DNA of 64,000 nucleotides from Pseudomonas orientalis (GCF_002934065.1 NZ_CP018049.1:5922237-5986236); one strand, 5' to 3'; positions 42,017 to 52,468 are shown, counted from the stretch's first letter. The notes: generated from the sequence alone by a model not told the origin. Translations and numbers: made by a program.

Positions 42017-43384
42017 TCAGGTCTTTTTGATTTTGACCGGGCGTTTCCAGCCGTCGATGTTGCGCTGGCGCGCACGGGCCACGGCCAGTTGCGACTTATC
42101 CACATCCTGGTTGATGGTTGAGCCCGCTGCGGTGTTGGAACCATCACCGATGGTCACAGGAGCAACCAGCGAGTTATTGGAGCCGATGAATACGTCTTCA
42201 CCAATCGTCGTCTGGTATTTGTTGGCGCCGTCGTAGTTGCAGGTAATTGCACCGGCGCCAATGTTGCTGCGAGCACCGATCACCGCATCACCGAGGTAAG
42301 CCAGGTGGCCGGCCTTCGCCTCGTCACCCATTTTCGCGTTTTTCAGCTCGACGAAATTGCCGACGTGCGCCCGCGCGCCCATCACCGTTCCCGGACGCAA
42401 CCGCGCAAACGGCCCGGCATCGCTGCCCTCGCCCATCACGGCACCGTCGATATGGCTGTTGGCCTTGACCACCACGCCTTTGCGCAAGGTGCTGTCCTTG
42501 ATCACGCAGTTAGGACCAATCACCACGTCGTCTTCGATGATCACGCGGCCTTCGAGGATCACGTTGATATCGATCAACACGTCGCGGCCCACCGTCACTT
42601 CACCCCGCACATCGAAACGCGCCGGGTCACGCAGGGTGACGCCCTGGGCCATCAGGCGGCGGCCTTCGCGCAGTTGGTAGTGGCGCTCCAGCTCTGCCAG
42701 CTGCTTGCGGTCGTTGGCGCCCTGCACTTCCATTGGGTCGTGAGGTTGCTCGGTGGCGACCACCAGGCCATCACTGACCGCCATCTCGATGACATCAGTG
42801 AGGTAGTACTCGCCTTGGGCGTTGTTGTTGGACAGGCGGCTCATCCAGTCGCCCAGCTTGTCAGCCGGCACGGCGAGAATGCCGGTATTGCCTTCGGTAA
42901 TGGCGCGCTGGGCTTCGCTGGCGTCCTTGTGCTCGACGATCGCGGCGACCTTACCGTCGACGTTGCGCACGATGCGTCCGTAGCCGGTGGGATCGTCCAG
43001 CTCAACGGTGAGCAGGCCCATCTGGCCTGGCACAACATGCTTGAGCAGACGTTGCAAGGTTTCCACTTCGATCAGCGGCACGTCACCGTAGAGAATCAGC
43101 ACGGTATCAGCGGTAATGAACGGCACCGCTTGCGCAGTGGCGTGGCCGGTGCCCAGTTGCTTGTCCTGCAATACGAAATTCAAGTCGTCTGCGGCCAGGC
43201 GCTCACGTACCACATCGGCACCGTGCCCGATGACGACGTGAATGCGTTGCGGATCCAACTGCCGGGCGCTGTGGATAACATGACCAAGCATGGAATTGCC
43301 TGCGACCGGGTGCAGCACCTTGGGCAGGGCTGAACGCATGCGGGTGCCCTGGCCTGCGGCGAGAATTACGATTTCAAGAGACAT
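42017..43384 (-). CDS. glmU: Bifunctional GlcNAc-1-phosphate uridyltransferase/GlcN-1-P acetyltransferase
   Basis: A 455-residue enzyme for UDP-GlcNAc synthesis. The N-terminal uridyltransferase has LAAGQGTRMRSALPKVLHP and YGDVPLI. The C-terminal acetyltransferase is a left-handed beta-helix with many hexapeptide repeats and the catalytic region GHLAYLGDAVIG, ITCNYDGANKY. It precedes glmR-glmS on the same strand. Confidence 0.97.
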   Translation of the reverse strand: MSLEIVILAAGQGTRMRSALPKVLHPVAGNSMLGHVIHSARQLDPQRIHVVIGHGADVVRERLAADDLNFVLQDKQLGTGHATAQAVPFITADTVLILYGDVPLIEVETLQRLLKHVVPGQMGLLTVELDDPTGYGRIVRNVDGKVAAIVEHKDASEAQRAITEGNTGILAVPADKLGDWMSRLSNNNAQGEYYLTDVIEMAVSDGLVVATEQPHDPMEVQGANDRKQLAELERHYQLREGRRLMAQGVTLRDPARFDVRGEVTVGRDVLIDINVILEGRVIIEDDVVIGPNCVIKDSTLRKGVVVKANSHIDGAVMGEGSDAGPFARLRPGTVMGARAHVGNFVELKNAKMGDEAKAGHLAYLGDAVIGARSNIGAGAITCNYDGANKYQTTIGEDVFIGSNNSLVAPVTIGDGSNTAAGSTINQDVDKSQLAVARARQRNIDGWKRPVKIKKT

Positions 43385-43445
43385 GAATGGCTACCAATCC
43401 TGGGCGGTCCGGCTTCAGACCAAAGAAGTATTTTGCAATAAAAGA

Positions 43446-43473
43446 AAAAGGGTAGCCGAGGCTACCCTTTTTA
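43446..43473 (-). terminator. Terminator of the atp operon
   Basis: A strong stem (AAAGGGTAGCC/GGCTACCCTTT), tight loop, followed on the minus strand by TTTTTCTTTTATT. It lies about 35 bases after atpC and before glmU. Confidence 0.88.
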
Positions 43474-43507
43474 ATCAATCACGCGTGAAGCGTAACGGCA
43501 AAGCCGC

Positions 43508-43924
43508 TTACTTCTTGCGGATCTGCTGGAGCGTGCGCAGCTGAGCTGCAGCTTCGGCCAGACGGACTGCAGCAGCGCTGTAGTCGAAGTCTGCGCCTTT
43601 TTCGTTCAGCGCCTTCTCGGCAGCCTTGACGGCTTCCTGAGCGGAGGCTTCATCCAGGTCGCCAGCACGTTGCACGGTATCGGCAAGTACCTTGACCATG
43701 TTCGGCTGAACCTCGAGGAAACCACCGGAGATGTAAAACACCTCACGTTCCCCGCCTTGCTTGGTCAGCGTGATCGGACCTGGCTTCAAGCTGGTAATCA
43801 GCGGAGCGTGCCCCATGGCGATACCAAGATCACCGAGTTCGCCGTGTGCAATTACCATTTCTACCAGACCGGAGAAGATTTCCCCTTCCGCGCTGACGAT
43901 ATCGCAATGGACTGTCATAGCCAT
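43508..43924 (-). CDS. atpC: ATP synthase F1 subunit epsilon
   Basis: A 138-residue subunit with an N-terminal beta-sandwich (VHCDIVSAEGEIFSGLVEMVI) and a C-terminal helical hairpin rich in Ala (VRLAEAAAQLRTLQQIRKK). It inhibits ATP hydrolysis and links the rotor. Last gene of the atp operon. Confidence 0.97.
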   Translation of the reverse strand: MAMTVHCDIVSAEGEIFSGLVEMVIAHGELGDLGIAMGHAPLITSLKPGPITLTKQGGEREVFYISGGFLEVQPNMVKVLADTVQRAGDLDEASAQEAVKAAEKALNEKGADFDYSAAAVRLAEAAAQLRTLQQIRKK

Positions 43925-43968
43925 CTGATTGCCTCAACCTGATGAGCGCCCGTTTCCGGGCGCCAGGA

Positions 43969-45345
43969 TTACAGTTTCTTGGCTTTCTCGATCGCTTCTT
44001 CGATGCCGCCGACCATGTAGAACGCTTGTTCTGGCAGGTGGTCGTAGTCACCGTTGAGGATGCCTTTGAAGCCAGCAATGGTGTCTTTCAGGGAAACGTA
44101 TTTACCCGAGGCACCGGTGAAGACTTCAGCCACGAAGAACGGCTGCGACAAGAAGCGCTGGATCTTACGAGCACGGTTTACCAACTGCTTGTCGGCTTCC
44201 GACAGCTCATCCATACCCAGGATCGCAATGATGTCCTTCAGTTCTTTGTAACGCTGCAGCACGTACTGAACGCCGCGAGCGGTGTCGTAGTGCTCCTGGC
44301 CGATCACGTTCGGGTCCAGCTGGCGCGAAGTCGAGTCGAGTGGATCGACCGCTGGGTAGATACCCAGGGAAGCGATGTCACGGGACAGAACGACGGTGGC
44401 GTCCAAGTGGGCGAAGGTGGTGGCAGGCGACGGGTCGGTCAAGTCATCCGCAGGTACGTATACCGCTTGGATCGAGGTGATCGAACCTTCCTTAGTCGAA
44501 GTGATACGTTCTTGCAGAACGCCCATCTCTTCAGCCAGAGTCGGCTGGTAACCTACTGCCGAAGGCATACGGCCCAGCAGTGCGGATACTTCAGTACCGG
44601 CCAGGGTGTAACGGTAGATGTTGTCGACGAACAGCAGAACGTCGTTACCTTCGTCACGGAATTTCTCGGCCATGGTCAGGCCGGTCAATGCTACGCGCAG
44701 ACGGTTTCCCGGCGGCTCGTTCATCTGACCGTAAACCAGTGCCACTTTGTCCAGAACGTTGGAGTCCTTCATCTCGTGGTAGAAGTCGTTACCCTCACGG
44801 GTACGCTCACCCACACCGGCGAACACGGAATAACCGCTGTGCTCGATGGCGATGTTACGGATCAGTTCCATCATGTTTACGGTCTTGCCTACACCGGCAC
44901 CACCGAACAGACCGACTTTACCGCCCTTGGCGAACGGGCAAACCAGGTCGATAACCTTGATTCCGGTTTCCAGCAGGTCGTTGCCGCCCGCTTGCTCGGC
45001 GAACGAAGGTGCTGCGCGGTGAATGCCCCAGCGCTCTTCGGTGTCGATCGGGCCAGCTTCGTCGATCGGGTTGCCCAGTACGTCCATGATCCGGCCCAGG
45101 GTCGCTTTACCGACCGGTACGGAGATGGCTGCGCCAGTGTCGACAACGTCCAGACCGCGCTTCAAGCCTTCGGTGGAACCCATCGCAATGGTACGAACTA
45201 CGCCGTCGCCCAGCTGTTGCTGAACTTCCAGAGTAGTGTCCGCGCCTTGTACTTTCAGCGCGTTGTAGATGCTCGGTACGCTGTCGCGTGGGAATTCCAC
45301 GTCGATAACGGCGCCGATGATTTGAACGATACGTCCGCTACTCAT
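43969..45345 (-). CDS. atpD: ATP synthase F1 subunit beta
   Basis: A 458-residue catalytic subunit. P-loop GGAGVGKTV, catalytic Glu region GERTREGNDFYHEM and ATP synthase signature PAVDPLDSTS. It makes ATP from ADP and phosphate during rotation. Confidence 0.98.
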   Translation of the reverse strand: MSSGRIVQIIGAVIDVEFPRDSVPSIYNALKVQGADTTLEVQQQLGDGVVRTIAMGSTEGLKRGLDVVDTGAAISVPVGKATLGRIMDVLGNPIDEAGPIDTEERWGIHRAAPSFAEQAGGNDLLETGIKVIDLVCPFAKGGKVGLFGGAGVGKTVNMMELIRNIAIEHSGYSVFAGVGERTREGNDFYHEMKDSNVLDKVALVYGQMNEPPGNRLRVALTGLTMAEKFRDEGNDVLLFVDNIYRYTLAGTEVSALLGRMPSAVGYQPTLAEEMGVLQERITSTKEGSITSIQAVYVPADDLTDPSPATTFAHLDATVVLSRDIASLGIYPAVDPLDSTSRQLDPNVIGQEHYDTARGVQYVLQRYKELKDIIAILGMDELSEADKQLVNRARKIQRFLSQPFFVAEVFTGASGKYVSLKDTIAGFKGILNGDYDHLPEQAFYMVGGIEEAIEKAKKL

Positions 45346-45372
45346 AGCTGGATCCTCTGAATATTTGAACCG

Positions 45373-46233
45373 TTAAACCGCGGCAGCGCCGCCGACGATT
45401 TCCGAGATCTCTTGGGTGATCGCAGCCTGACGCGCCTTGTTGTAGATCAGCTGCAAATCGCTGATCAGATCACCGGCGTTATCGGTAGCGTTTTTCATCG
45501 CGATCATCCGCGCCGCTTGTTCAGCTGCGTTGTTCTCGACCACCGCCTGGTACACCTGCGACTCCACGTAGCGCACCATCAAGCCGTCAAGCAGCTCTTT
45601 GGCGTCTGGTTCGTAGAGGTAGTCCCAGTGGTGCTTGAGTTCCTGATCCGGGGTCGCCACCAGTGGAATCAATTGCTCCACGGTTGGCTGCTGGGTCATG
45701 GTGTTGATGAACTTGTTGGATACCACGGACAGGCGGTCAATCCGGCCTTCCAGATACGCATCCAGCATCACCTTCACACTGCCGATCAAATCATTGATCG
45801 ACGGCTCTTCACCCAGGTGGCTGATAGCTGCTACGACGTTACCGCCGAAGTTGCGGAAAAAGGCCGCACCCTTGCTACCCACCACACACAGATCGATCTC
45901 GACGCCGTTTTCGCGGTTTACCGCCATGTCCTTGACCAGGGCCTTGAACAGGTTGGTATTCAGACCACCGCACAAACCACGGTCACTGCTCACTACCACA
46001 TAACCGACACGCTTGACGGCGCGCTCGATCATGAACGGGTGGCGGTATTCCGGGTTGGCGTTGGCCAGATGCCCAATTACCTGGCGGATACGCTCCGCAT
46101 AAGGACGGCTAGCAGCCATGCGCATTTGTGCCTTGCGCATTTTGCTGACCGCCACTTTTTCCATGGCGCTGGTAATCTTTTGCGTGCTTTTGATGCTCGC
46201 AATCTTACTGCGAATCTCTTTTGCGCCTGCCAT
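45373..46233 (-). CDS. atpG: ATP synthase F1 subunit gamma
   Basis: A 286-residue central-stalk subunit. Two long helices at the ends (KEIRSKIASIKSTQKITSAMEKVA and AARMIAMKNATDNAGDLI) form the coiled coil that rotates inside alpha3beta3. Confidence 0.97.
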   Translation of the reverse strand: MAGAKEIRSKIASIKSTQKITSAMEKVAVSKMRKAQMRMAASRPYAERIRQVIGHLANANPEYRHPFMIERAVKRVGYVVVSSDRGLCGGLNTNLFKALVKDMAVNRENGVEIDLCVVGSKGAAFFRNFGGNVVAAISHLGEEPSINDLIGSVKVMLDAYLEGRIDRLSVVSNKFINTMTQQPTVEQLIPLVATPDQELKHHWDYLYEPDAKELLDGLMVRYVESQVYQAVVENNAAEQAARMIAMKNATDNAGDLISDLQLIYNKARQAAITQEISEIVGGAAAV

Positions 46234-46283
46234 GTAACACCTATCAGGTTAGCAAGCGGGAGCCTTGCGGCTCCCGCTGCGGC

Positions 46284-47828
46284 TTACCAGGTTTGGGTGG
46301 CCTTGAACTTCTCGATACCGGCTTTCATGCCAGCGTCGATATCGTCATTGAAGTCACCCTTCACGTTGATCTTCGCCATCAATTCGGCGTGATCGCGGTT
46401 GAAGTAAGCAATCAGCGCTTGTTCAAAGCTGCCGACCTTGGCGATTTCAACGTCGGTCAGGAACCCACGCTCAGCGGCATACAGCGACAACGCCATGTCA
46501 GCGATCGACATTGGGGCGTATTGCTTCTGCTTCATCAGCTCGGTAACGCGCTGACCATGCTCAAGTTGCTTACGGGTCGCTTCGTCCAGGTCAGAAGCGA
46601 ACTGGGCGAATGCCGCCAGTTCACGGTACTGAGCCAGAGCGGTACGGATACCACCGGAGAGCTTCTTGATGATCTTGGTCTGAGCGGCACCACCCACACG
46701 GGATACCGAAACACCGGCGTTCACAGCAGGACGGATGCCTGAGTTGAACATGGCCGATTCCAGGAAGATCTGACCGTCGGTGATGGAAATCACGTTGGTC
46801 GGAACGAACGCGGAAACGTCGCCAGCCTGGGTTTCGATGATCGGCAGTGCGGTCAGGGAACCGGTTTTGCCGGTCACTGCGCCGTTGGTGAACTTCTCTA
46901 CGTACTCTTCGGAAACGCGGGATGCGCGCTCCAGCAGACGGGAGTGGAGATAGAACACGTCGCCTGGGTAGGCTTCACGGCCTGGTGGACGGCGCAGCAG
47001 CAGGGAAATCTGGCGGTAAGCCACTGCTTGCTTGGACAGATCGTCATAAACGATCAGCGCGTCTTCACCGCGGTCGCGGAAGAATTCACCCATGGTGCAA
47101 CCGGAGTACGGTGCCAGGAATTGCAGCGCAGGAGATTCCGAAGCACTGGCAGCCACGATGATCGTGTTGGCCAGGGCGCCGTTTTCTTCCAGCTTGCGAA
47201 CCACGTTGGCGATGGTCGATTGCTTCTGACCAATGGCTACGTAGACGCAGAAAATGCCGCTGTTCTTCTGGTTGATGATCGCGTCGATGGCCAGAGCGGT
47301 TTTACCGATCTGACGGTCACCGATGATCAGCTCACGCTGGCCACGGCCGACAGGGATCATGGCATCGACAGCCTTGTAGCCAGTCTGTACAGGCTGGTCT
47401 ACCGACTTACGCCAGATCACGCCTGGAGCAACTTTCTCGACCGCGTCGGTCTCGGTGTTGCCCAGTGGACCTTTACCGTCAACAGGGTTACCCAGTGCGT
47501 CGACTACGCGACCCAGCAGTTCCTTACCAACCGGAACCTCCAGGATGCGGCCAGTGCACTTGGCGCTCATGCCTTCGGCCAGACTGGTGTATGCGCCCAA
47601 TACAACGGCACCTACGGAGTCTTGCTCCAGGTTGAGGGCCATACCGTAGACGCCGCCCGGAAACTCGATCATCTCGCCGTACATGACGTCGGCCAGACCG
47701 TGAATCCGCACGATGCCGTCAGATACGCTGACGACAGTGCCTTCGTTACGGGCTTGGGAGGTCACATCGAGCTTGTCGATGCGGCCCTTGATAATTTCAC
47801 TTATTTCGGAAGGATTGAGTTGCTGCAT
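46284..47828 (-). CDS. atpA: ATP synthase F1 subunit alpha
   Basis: A 514-residue subunit. Non-catalytic P-loop GDRQIGKTA, VDALGNPVDGKGP, and the family signature PAVNAGVSVS, with the C-terminal helical domain. Confidence 0.98.
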   Translation of the reverse strand: MQQLNPSEISEIIKGRIDKLDVTSQARNEGTVVSVSDGIVRIHGLADVMYGEMIEFPGGVYGMALNLEQDSVGAVVLGAYTSLAEGMSAKCTGRILEVPVGKELLGRVVDALGNPVDGKGPLGNTETDAVEKVAPGVIWRKSVDQPVQTGYKAVDAMIPVGRGQRELIIGDRQIGKTALAIDAIINQKNSGIFCVYVAIGQKQSTIANVVRKLEENGALANTIIVAASASESPALQFLAPYSGCTMGEFFRDRGEDALIVYDDLSKQAVAYRQISLLLRRPPGREAYPGDVFYLHSRLLERASRVSEEYVEKFTNGAVTGKTGSLTALPIIETQAGDVSAFVPTNVISITDGQIFLESAMFNSGIRPAVNAGVSVSRVGGAAQTKIIKKLSGGIRTALAQYRELAAFAQFASDLDEATRKQLEHGQRVTELMKQKQYAPMSIADMALSLYAAERGFLTDVEIAKVGSFEQALIAYFNRDHAELMAKINVKGDFNDDIDAGMKAGIEKFKATQTW

Positions 47829-47849
47829 TGCTCTGCTGCCCCTTCAAAC

Positions 47850-48386
47850 TCAAGATTTCAATGCTTCGGCAAGTTTCGCGATTTTTCCGCGAATCGAGCC
47901 ATCGATAACCAGGTCGCCGGCACGGATAACGACACCACCAATCAGGGATGCGTCTTCCGAAGCTTGCAGGCGCACTTCCCGATTGAGTCGTGCACTGAGA
48001 ACCTTGGCGAGTTTGTCTTGCTGTTCTTGGTTCAATGCAAAAGCACTGGTCACTTCAACGTCTACCGATTTCTCTGCTTCGGCCTTGTACAGGTCGAACA
48101 GAGCGGCAATCTCCGGCAAGAGCGGGAGACGGTCGTTTTCGGCAACGACGTGGATGAAGTTCTGCACTTTTACATCAAACTTGTCGCCGCACACTTCAAT
48201 AAAAGTGGCGGCCTTGTCTGCGCTCGTCAGGCGCGGGGCCTTGAGCACGCGCTGCATGGTGTCGTCTTGCGACACTGCTGCAGCCAGGCCGAGCATGGCT
48301 GACCAAGAGGCCAGCTGCTGGTGGGCCTGGGCGTGCTCGAAGGCTGCCTTAGCGTAAGGTCGGGCCAACGTGGTCAGTTCTGCCAT
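47850..48386 (-). CDS. atpH: ATP synthase F1 subunit delta
   Basis: A 178-residue peripheral-stalk subunit with the N-terminal [14 protein letters not shown] helix motif and C-terminal [23 protein letters not shown]. It connects the top of F1 to subunit b. Confidence 0.97.
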
Positions 48387-48398
48387 GATCGCCCTCGC

Positions 48399-48869
48399 TT
48401 AAATTTCAGCAGCCAGTTTGTTAACCAGCTCCGCGTGCGCGTTTTGATCGATTGTGGCACCGAGGATCTTCTCGGCACCGCCGACCGCCAGAGCACCCAG
48501 TTGGGCACGCAGCGCGTCTTTGACGCCGTTCAGTTCCTGTTCGATCTCGGCATGAGCCGAAGCCTTTACACGGTCAGCTTCGACGCGGGCTTTTTCAACA
48601 GCCTCTTCGACGATCTGGTTACCGCGCTTCTTGGCTTGCTCAATGATCTCGGCTGCCTGTGCTTTAGCTTCGCGCAGTTGCTGACCCACTTTCTCGTGGG
48701 CCAACTCCAGGTCGCGAGCTGCACGGCTGGCAGCGTCCAAACCGTCCGCGATCTTCTTCTGACGTTCGTGCAAAGCCGCGATGACCGGAGGCCACACGAA
48801 CTTCATGCAAAACACTACAAAAATGAAGAACGCAACGGATTGGCCAATCAGGGTTGCATTAATGTTCAC
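48399..48869 (-). CDS. atpF: ATP synthase F0 subunit b
   Basis: A 156-residue stator subunit with one N-terminal membrane helix (AFFIFVVFCMKFVWPPVIAAL) and a long charged helix. It is the usual length for gammaproteobacteria. Confidence 0.97.
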   Translation of the reverse strand: MNINATLIGQSVAFFIFVVFCMKFVWPPVIAALHERQKKIADGLDAASRAARDLELAHEKVGQQLREAKAQAAEIIEQAKKRGNQIVEEAVEKARVEADRVKASAHAEIEQELNGVKDALRAQLGALAVGGAEKILGATIDQNAHAELVNKLAAEI

Positions 48870-48925
48870 GCCAACACCTCGCTCATTCGTTGTCCATCAC
48901 CCCAATCACTCGAAAAGTCGAGTGA

Positions 48926-49183
48926 TCAGCCAGCGAGTTGACCAACGAAGGGGTTCGCGAAGGTGAAGAACAGTGCGATACCAACGCCGATCATGGTCAC
49001 GGCGTCGAGCAGGCCGGCAACGATGAACATTTTAACTTGCAGCATTGGAACCATTTCCGGCTGACGCGCTGCGCCTTCCAGGAATTTGCCGCCCAGCAGG
49101 CCGAAACCAATGGCAGTACCCAGGGCGCCCAGGCCGATCAACAGTGCAACAGCGATAGCGGTTAGACCAACTACAGTTTCCAT
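48926..49183 (-). CDS. atpE: ATP synthase F0 subunit c
   Basis: An 85-residue proteolipid of two membrane helices with the polar loop GAARQPE and proton-binding Asp60 in [10 protein letters not shown]. It forms the c-ring. Confidence 0.97.
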
Positions 49184-49316
49184 CTTTCCTCCCGACTTTT
49201 ACGTCGTATGGTTTAGGTTTTTTAGATTTTAAAGCGGTAAAACAAATCGTTTCATAGCCCTGTTGGGCCACCTTCCCGTTTCACCGGGAAGGACATCAGA
49301 CTAGTCGAGACTGGTC

Positions 49317-50186
49317 TTAATGGTTCTCTTCGTGCGCCATCGACAGGTAGACGATGGTCAGCATCATGAAGATGAAGGCCTGCAGGGTGATGATCAGGAT
49401 GTGGAACACAGCCCACGCCCACTGCAGAACGATGCCCAGGCCGCTAAGCCAGAGCAGACCGCTGCCGAACATCACAGCGATCAGAATGAACACCAGCTCG
49501 CCGGCATACATGTTGCCGAACAGTCGCAAGGCCAGGGAAATCGGCTTGGCAACCAGGGTCACGAATTCCAGCAGGAAGTTCACCGGGATCAGCAGGGCTT
49601 GAACGAAGATGTTCTTGCTGCCGAACGGGTGCAGGGTCAGTTCGCCGATGAAGCCGCCGATGCCCTTGACCTTGATGCTGTAGAAAATGATCAACGCGAA
49701 CACCGACAGGGCCATGCCCAGGGTAGCGTTCGGGTCAGTGGTCGATACGGCACGGAACGGGATGTGCGCATCGCCGGAGATCAGGATGGCCAGCTGAGGA
49801 ATCCAGTCAACCGGGATCAGGTCGACGGCGTTCATCAGGAACACCCAGACGAAGATGGTCAGTGCCAGCGGTGCGATCACCGGGCTGCGGCCATGGAAGC
49901 TGTCTTTCACGCTGCCATCGACGAATTCGACCAATACTTCAACGAAGTTCTGCAAAGCACCTGGCTGACCGGAAGTCGCCTTTTTTGCCGCCATGCGGAA
50001 AATCAGGACGAAGATCAGACCCAATGCGACCGACCAGCCCAGAGTATCCAGGTGGAAGGCCCAGAAACCCATTTCCTTGGCTTCTGCTGCGGTGTGGGCA
50101 AAGCCCCAGCCGCCGTTGGGAAGCTGACCGAAGGTCAGGTTCTGCAAGTGGTGCTGGATATAGCCCGAAGCGGTTGTTTCTGCCAT
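49317..50186 (-). CDS. atpB: ATP synthase F0 subunit a
   Basis: A 289-residue membrane subunit with about five helices. The helix containing the essential Arg reads AKPISLALRLFGNMYAGELV. It provides proton half-channels to the c-ring. Confidence 0.97.
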   Translation of the reverse strand: MAETTASGYIQHHLQNLTFGQLPNGGWGFAHTAAEAKEMGFWAFHLDTLGWSVALGLIFVLIFRMAAKKATSGQPGALQNFVEVLVEFVDGSVKDSFHGRSPVIAPLALTIFVWVFLMNAVDLIPVDWIPQLAILISGDAHIPFRAVSTTDPNATLGMALSVFALIIFYSIKVKGIGGFIGELTLHPFGSKNIFVQALLIPVNFLLEFVTLVAKPISLALRLFGNMYAGELVFILIAVMFGSGLLWLSGLGIVLQWAWAVFHILIITLQAFIFMMLTIVYLSMAHEENH

Positions 50187-50202
50187 GGTTGCCTCAAACG
50201 CC

Positions 50203-50613
50203 CTAAGGTTTCGAAAGTCTTGTTTTCATTAGCAGGGGAGCGAACCAGCTGACCAATTGGGTCAACACGAAGACGCCGAATACAGCCAGCGGCGCCAATG
50301 GCTTCACACCTGCAAAGGTCAGTGCGAACAGCACTGCCGTCAAAATCAGTTTCCCCGCCTCGCCGGCATAAAAAGACCGGACGATGGCCTGGGCTGCTCG
50401 GGCGCCGGAAAACCGAAAGGCCCTGTGAGCAAAATACATATTGGGCAGCAAGGCTATCAGGCCTCCGCAGAGTCCTGAATATCCGGCTACGACTCCATGC
50501 CAGTACCAAAGCGCCAATGCAGCGATCAGCAAAACGACAAGTTGCGCCAATAAAACCGGAAAAACAGCCAAGCGATGGAACGGCAACGTGTTTGGCGTGC
50601 GGGTTTCCATCAC
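50203..50613 (-). CDS. atpI: ATP synthase accessory protein AtpI
   Basis: A 136-residue membrane protein with four helices (including LLAQLVVLLIAALALWYW). AtpI assists c-ring assembly. It is the first gene of the atp operon; the 157-base gap upstream should carry the promoter. Confidence 0.93.
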   Translation of the reverse strand: MMETRTPNTLPFHRLAVFPVLLAQLVVLLIAALALWYWHGVVAGYSGLCGGLIALLPNMYFAHRAFRFSGARAAQAIVRSFYAGEAGKLILTAVLFALTFAGVKPLAPLAVFGVFVLTQLVSWFAPLLMKTRLSKP

Positions 50614-50770
50614 TCTTGCTCCTCAATGGTCGGCTGCCGGAAATCAATAACTTGGCATACTTTGTGCCGACAAAATGCGCGCAGAGTATAGGGGCGGTTC
50701 TGCCCCTATTCAACTGCCGGGTAGTGATTTCCGATCACACGCTACATGAGTAAATGTTTCAGCGAATGTT

Positions 50771-51643
50771 TCAACGGATATGGGCAAGGACGCCTTGAAG
50801 CTCATCAAGGGAGTTATATCCGATGACTAATTGCCCTTTGCCTTTCTTGCCGTGGCGAATTTGTACCGCAGAGCCTAGGCGCTCGGCCAGGCGCTGCTCA
50901 AGGCGCGCGATGTCCGGATCAGCTTTGACGGTTTCGACCGGTGCAGGTTTGCCGCTCAACCATTGGCGAACCAGAGCTTCGGTCTGACGAACGGTAAGCC
51001 CGCGTGCGACAACGTGTCGCGCCCCTTCAACCTGTTGATTTTCCGGCAAACCGAGCAAAGCACGGGCATGCCCCATTTCCAGGTCACCGTGGGACAACAT
51101 GGTCTTGATGACTTCCGGCAACGCGATCAGGCGCAGCAAGTTGGACACGGTCACGCGGGATTTGCCCACCGCCTCGGCCACTTGTTGCTGGGTCAACTGG
51201 AACTCCTGCTGCAGACGTTGCAACGCGATCGCTTCTTCGATCGGATTGAGGTCTTCACGCTGGATGTTTTCGATCAGCGCCATGGCGATGGCGGTTTCAT
51301 CCGGCACGTCGCGCACCATCGCCGGGATGGTGTCCTTGCCCGCCTGCTGGCTCGCGCGCCAGCGGCGTTCGCCGGCGATGATTTCAAAGCGGCCGCCGCC
51401 AATGGGGCGCACCACGATCGGTTGCATCACACCCTGGGCCTTGATCGAGTTGGCCAGCTCTTCCAGTGCCTGCGGGTCCATGTCCCGGCGCGGCTGGTAT
51501 TTACCGCGCTGGATCAAGTCCAGCGGCAGGTGCTGCAGCTCACGCTCGTCGGCCTGCACCGCTTGCTCTTCCAGCGAAGTGACGGTCGGACCACTCAGGA
51601 GTGCATCCAGTCCACGTCCGAGACCTCGTTTTTTGACGGCCAT
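50771..51643 (-). CDS. parB: Chromosome-partitioning protein ParB
   Basis: A 290-residue ParB/Spo0J protein. The N-terminal basic LGRGLDALLSG, the CTPase domain (GERRWRASQQAG and ENIQREDLNPIEEA) and the central HTH (LTQQQVAEAVGKSRVTVSNLLRL) are clear. It binds parS and spreads; one parS candidate in this window is at 12170. Confidence 0.96.
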   Translation of the reverse strand: MAVKKRGLGRGLDALLSGPTVTSLEEQAVQADERELQHLPLDLIQRGKYQPRRDMDPQALEELANSIKAQGVMQPIVVRPIGGGRFEIIAGERRWRASQQAGKDTIPAMVRDVPDETAIAMALIENIQREDLNPIEEAIALQRLQQEFQLTQQQVAEAVGKSRVTVSNLLRLIALPEVIKTMLSHGDLEMGHARALLGLPENQQVEGARHVVARGLTVRQTEALVRQWLSGKPAPVETVKADPDIARLEQRLAERLGSAVQIRHGKKGKGQLVIGYNSLDELQGVLAHIR

Positions 51644-51652
51644 GGGGATTCC

Positions 51653-52450
51653 TTAAGTTGGCTGGGCTGCAGCGGTGCGTGAATTGCGACGTTGGCGACG
51701 CACCATCTCACCGGCCAGCGCCAGGTAGGCAATGGCGCCGCGGGATGATTTGTCGTAGGCCAGCGCCGGCATGCCATAGCTTGGCGCTTCGGCCAGGCGG
51801 ATGTTGCGTGGAATCACCGTGTCGTAGAGCTGGTCGCCGAAATGTTCCTTGAGCTGCGCCGACACATCGTTCATCAGGCTCAGGCGCGGGTCATACATGG
51901 TCCGCAGCAGGCCTTCGACTTTCAGGTTCGGGTTGAGCAATTCGGCGATACGCTTGATGTTATCCACAAGGTCGCTCAAGCCTTCAAGCGCAAAGTATTC
52001 GCACTGCATGGGGATAATCACCCCGTCGGCGGCCACCAGGGCGTTGAGCGTGAGCATCGACAGCGACGGCGGGCAGTCGATCAGGATGTAGTCGTAATTC
52101 TCGCGGATGGGCGCCAGGGCGCTGCGCAGACGGCTTTCCTTCATCTGCATTTCCAGCAGCACCACTTCTGCCGCCGTCAGGTCGCGGTTGGCCGGCAGCA
52201 GTTGATAACCGCCGTGCTCGGAGTAGTGCATGGCCTGACCCAGGTCGCACTCGCCAATCAGCAAGTCGTAGACCGAGTTTTCCAGGCCGTGTTTATCCAC
52301 ACCGCTACCCATGGTGGCGTTGCCCTGTGGATCGAGATCGATCAACAGCACCCGGCGCTTGGTCGCGACCAGGGATGCTGCGAGGTTGATGCAGGTGGTG
52401 GTCTTACCCACGCCACCTTTCTGGTTCGCTATCGCGAATACCTTAGCCAT
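51653..52450 (-). CDS. parA: Chromosome-partitioning ATPase ParA (Soj)
   Basis: A 265-residue deviant Walker-A ATPase: KVFAIANQKGGVGKTTT, DLDPQGNATMGSG and DCPPSLSMLT. It moves the origin region with ParB. The start at MAKVF is the usual one; a Met six codons earlier is possible. Confidence 0.96.
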   Translation of the reverse strand: MAKVFAIANQKGGVGKTTTCINLAASLVATKRRVLLIDLDPQGNATMGSGVDKHGLENSVYDLLIGECDLGQAMHYSEHGGYQLLPANRDLTAAEVVLLEMQMKESRLRSALAPIRENYDYILIDCPPSLSMLTLNALVAADGVIIPMQCEYFALEGLSDLVDNIKRIAELLNPNLKVEGLLRTMYDPRLSLMNDVSAQLKEHFGDQLYDTVIPRNIRLAEAPSYGMPALAYDKSSRGAIAYLALAGEMVRRQRRNSRTAAAQPT

Positions 52451-52468
52451 TCTTGCTTGTGTTCCCAA

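Noticed and set aside
43942..45360. Long plus-strand open frames opposite atpD and atpA
   Set aside because: Shadow frames of conserved ATP synthase genes, with no family resemblance of their own.
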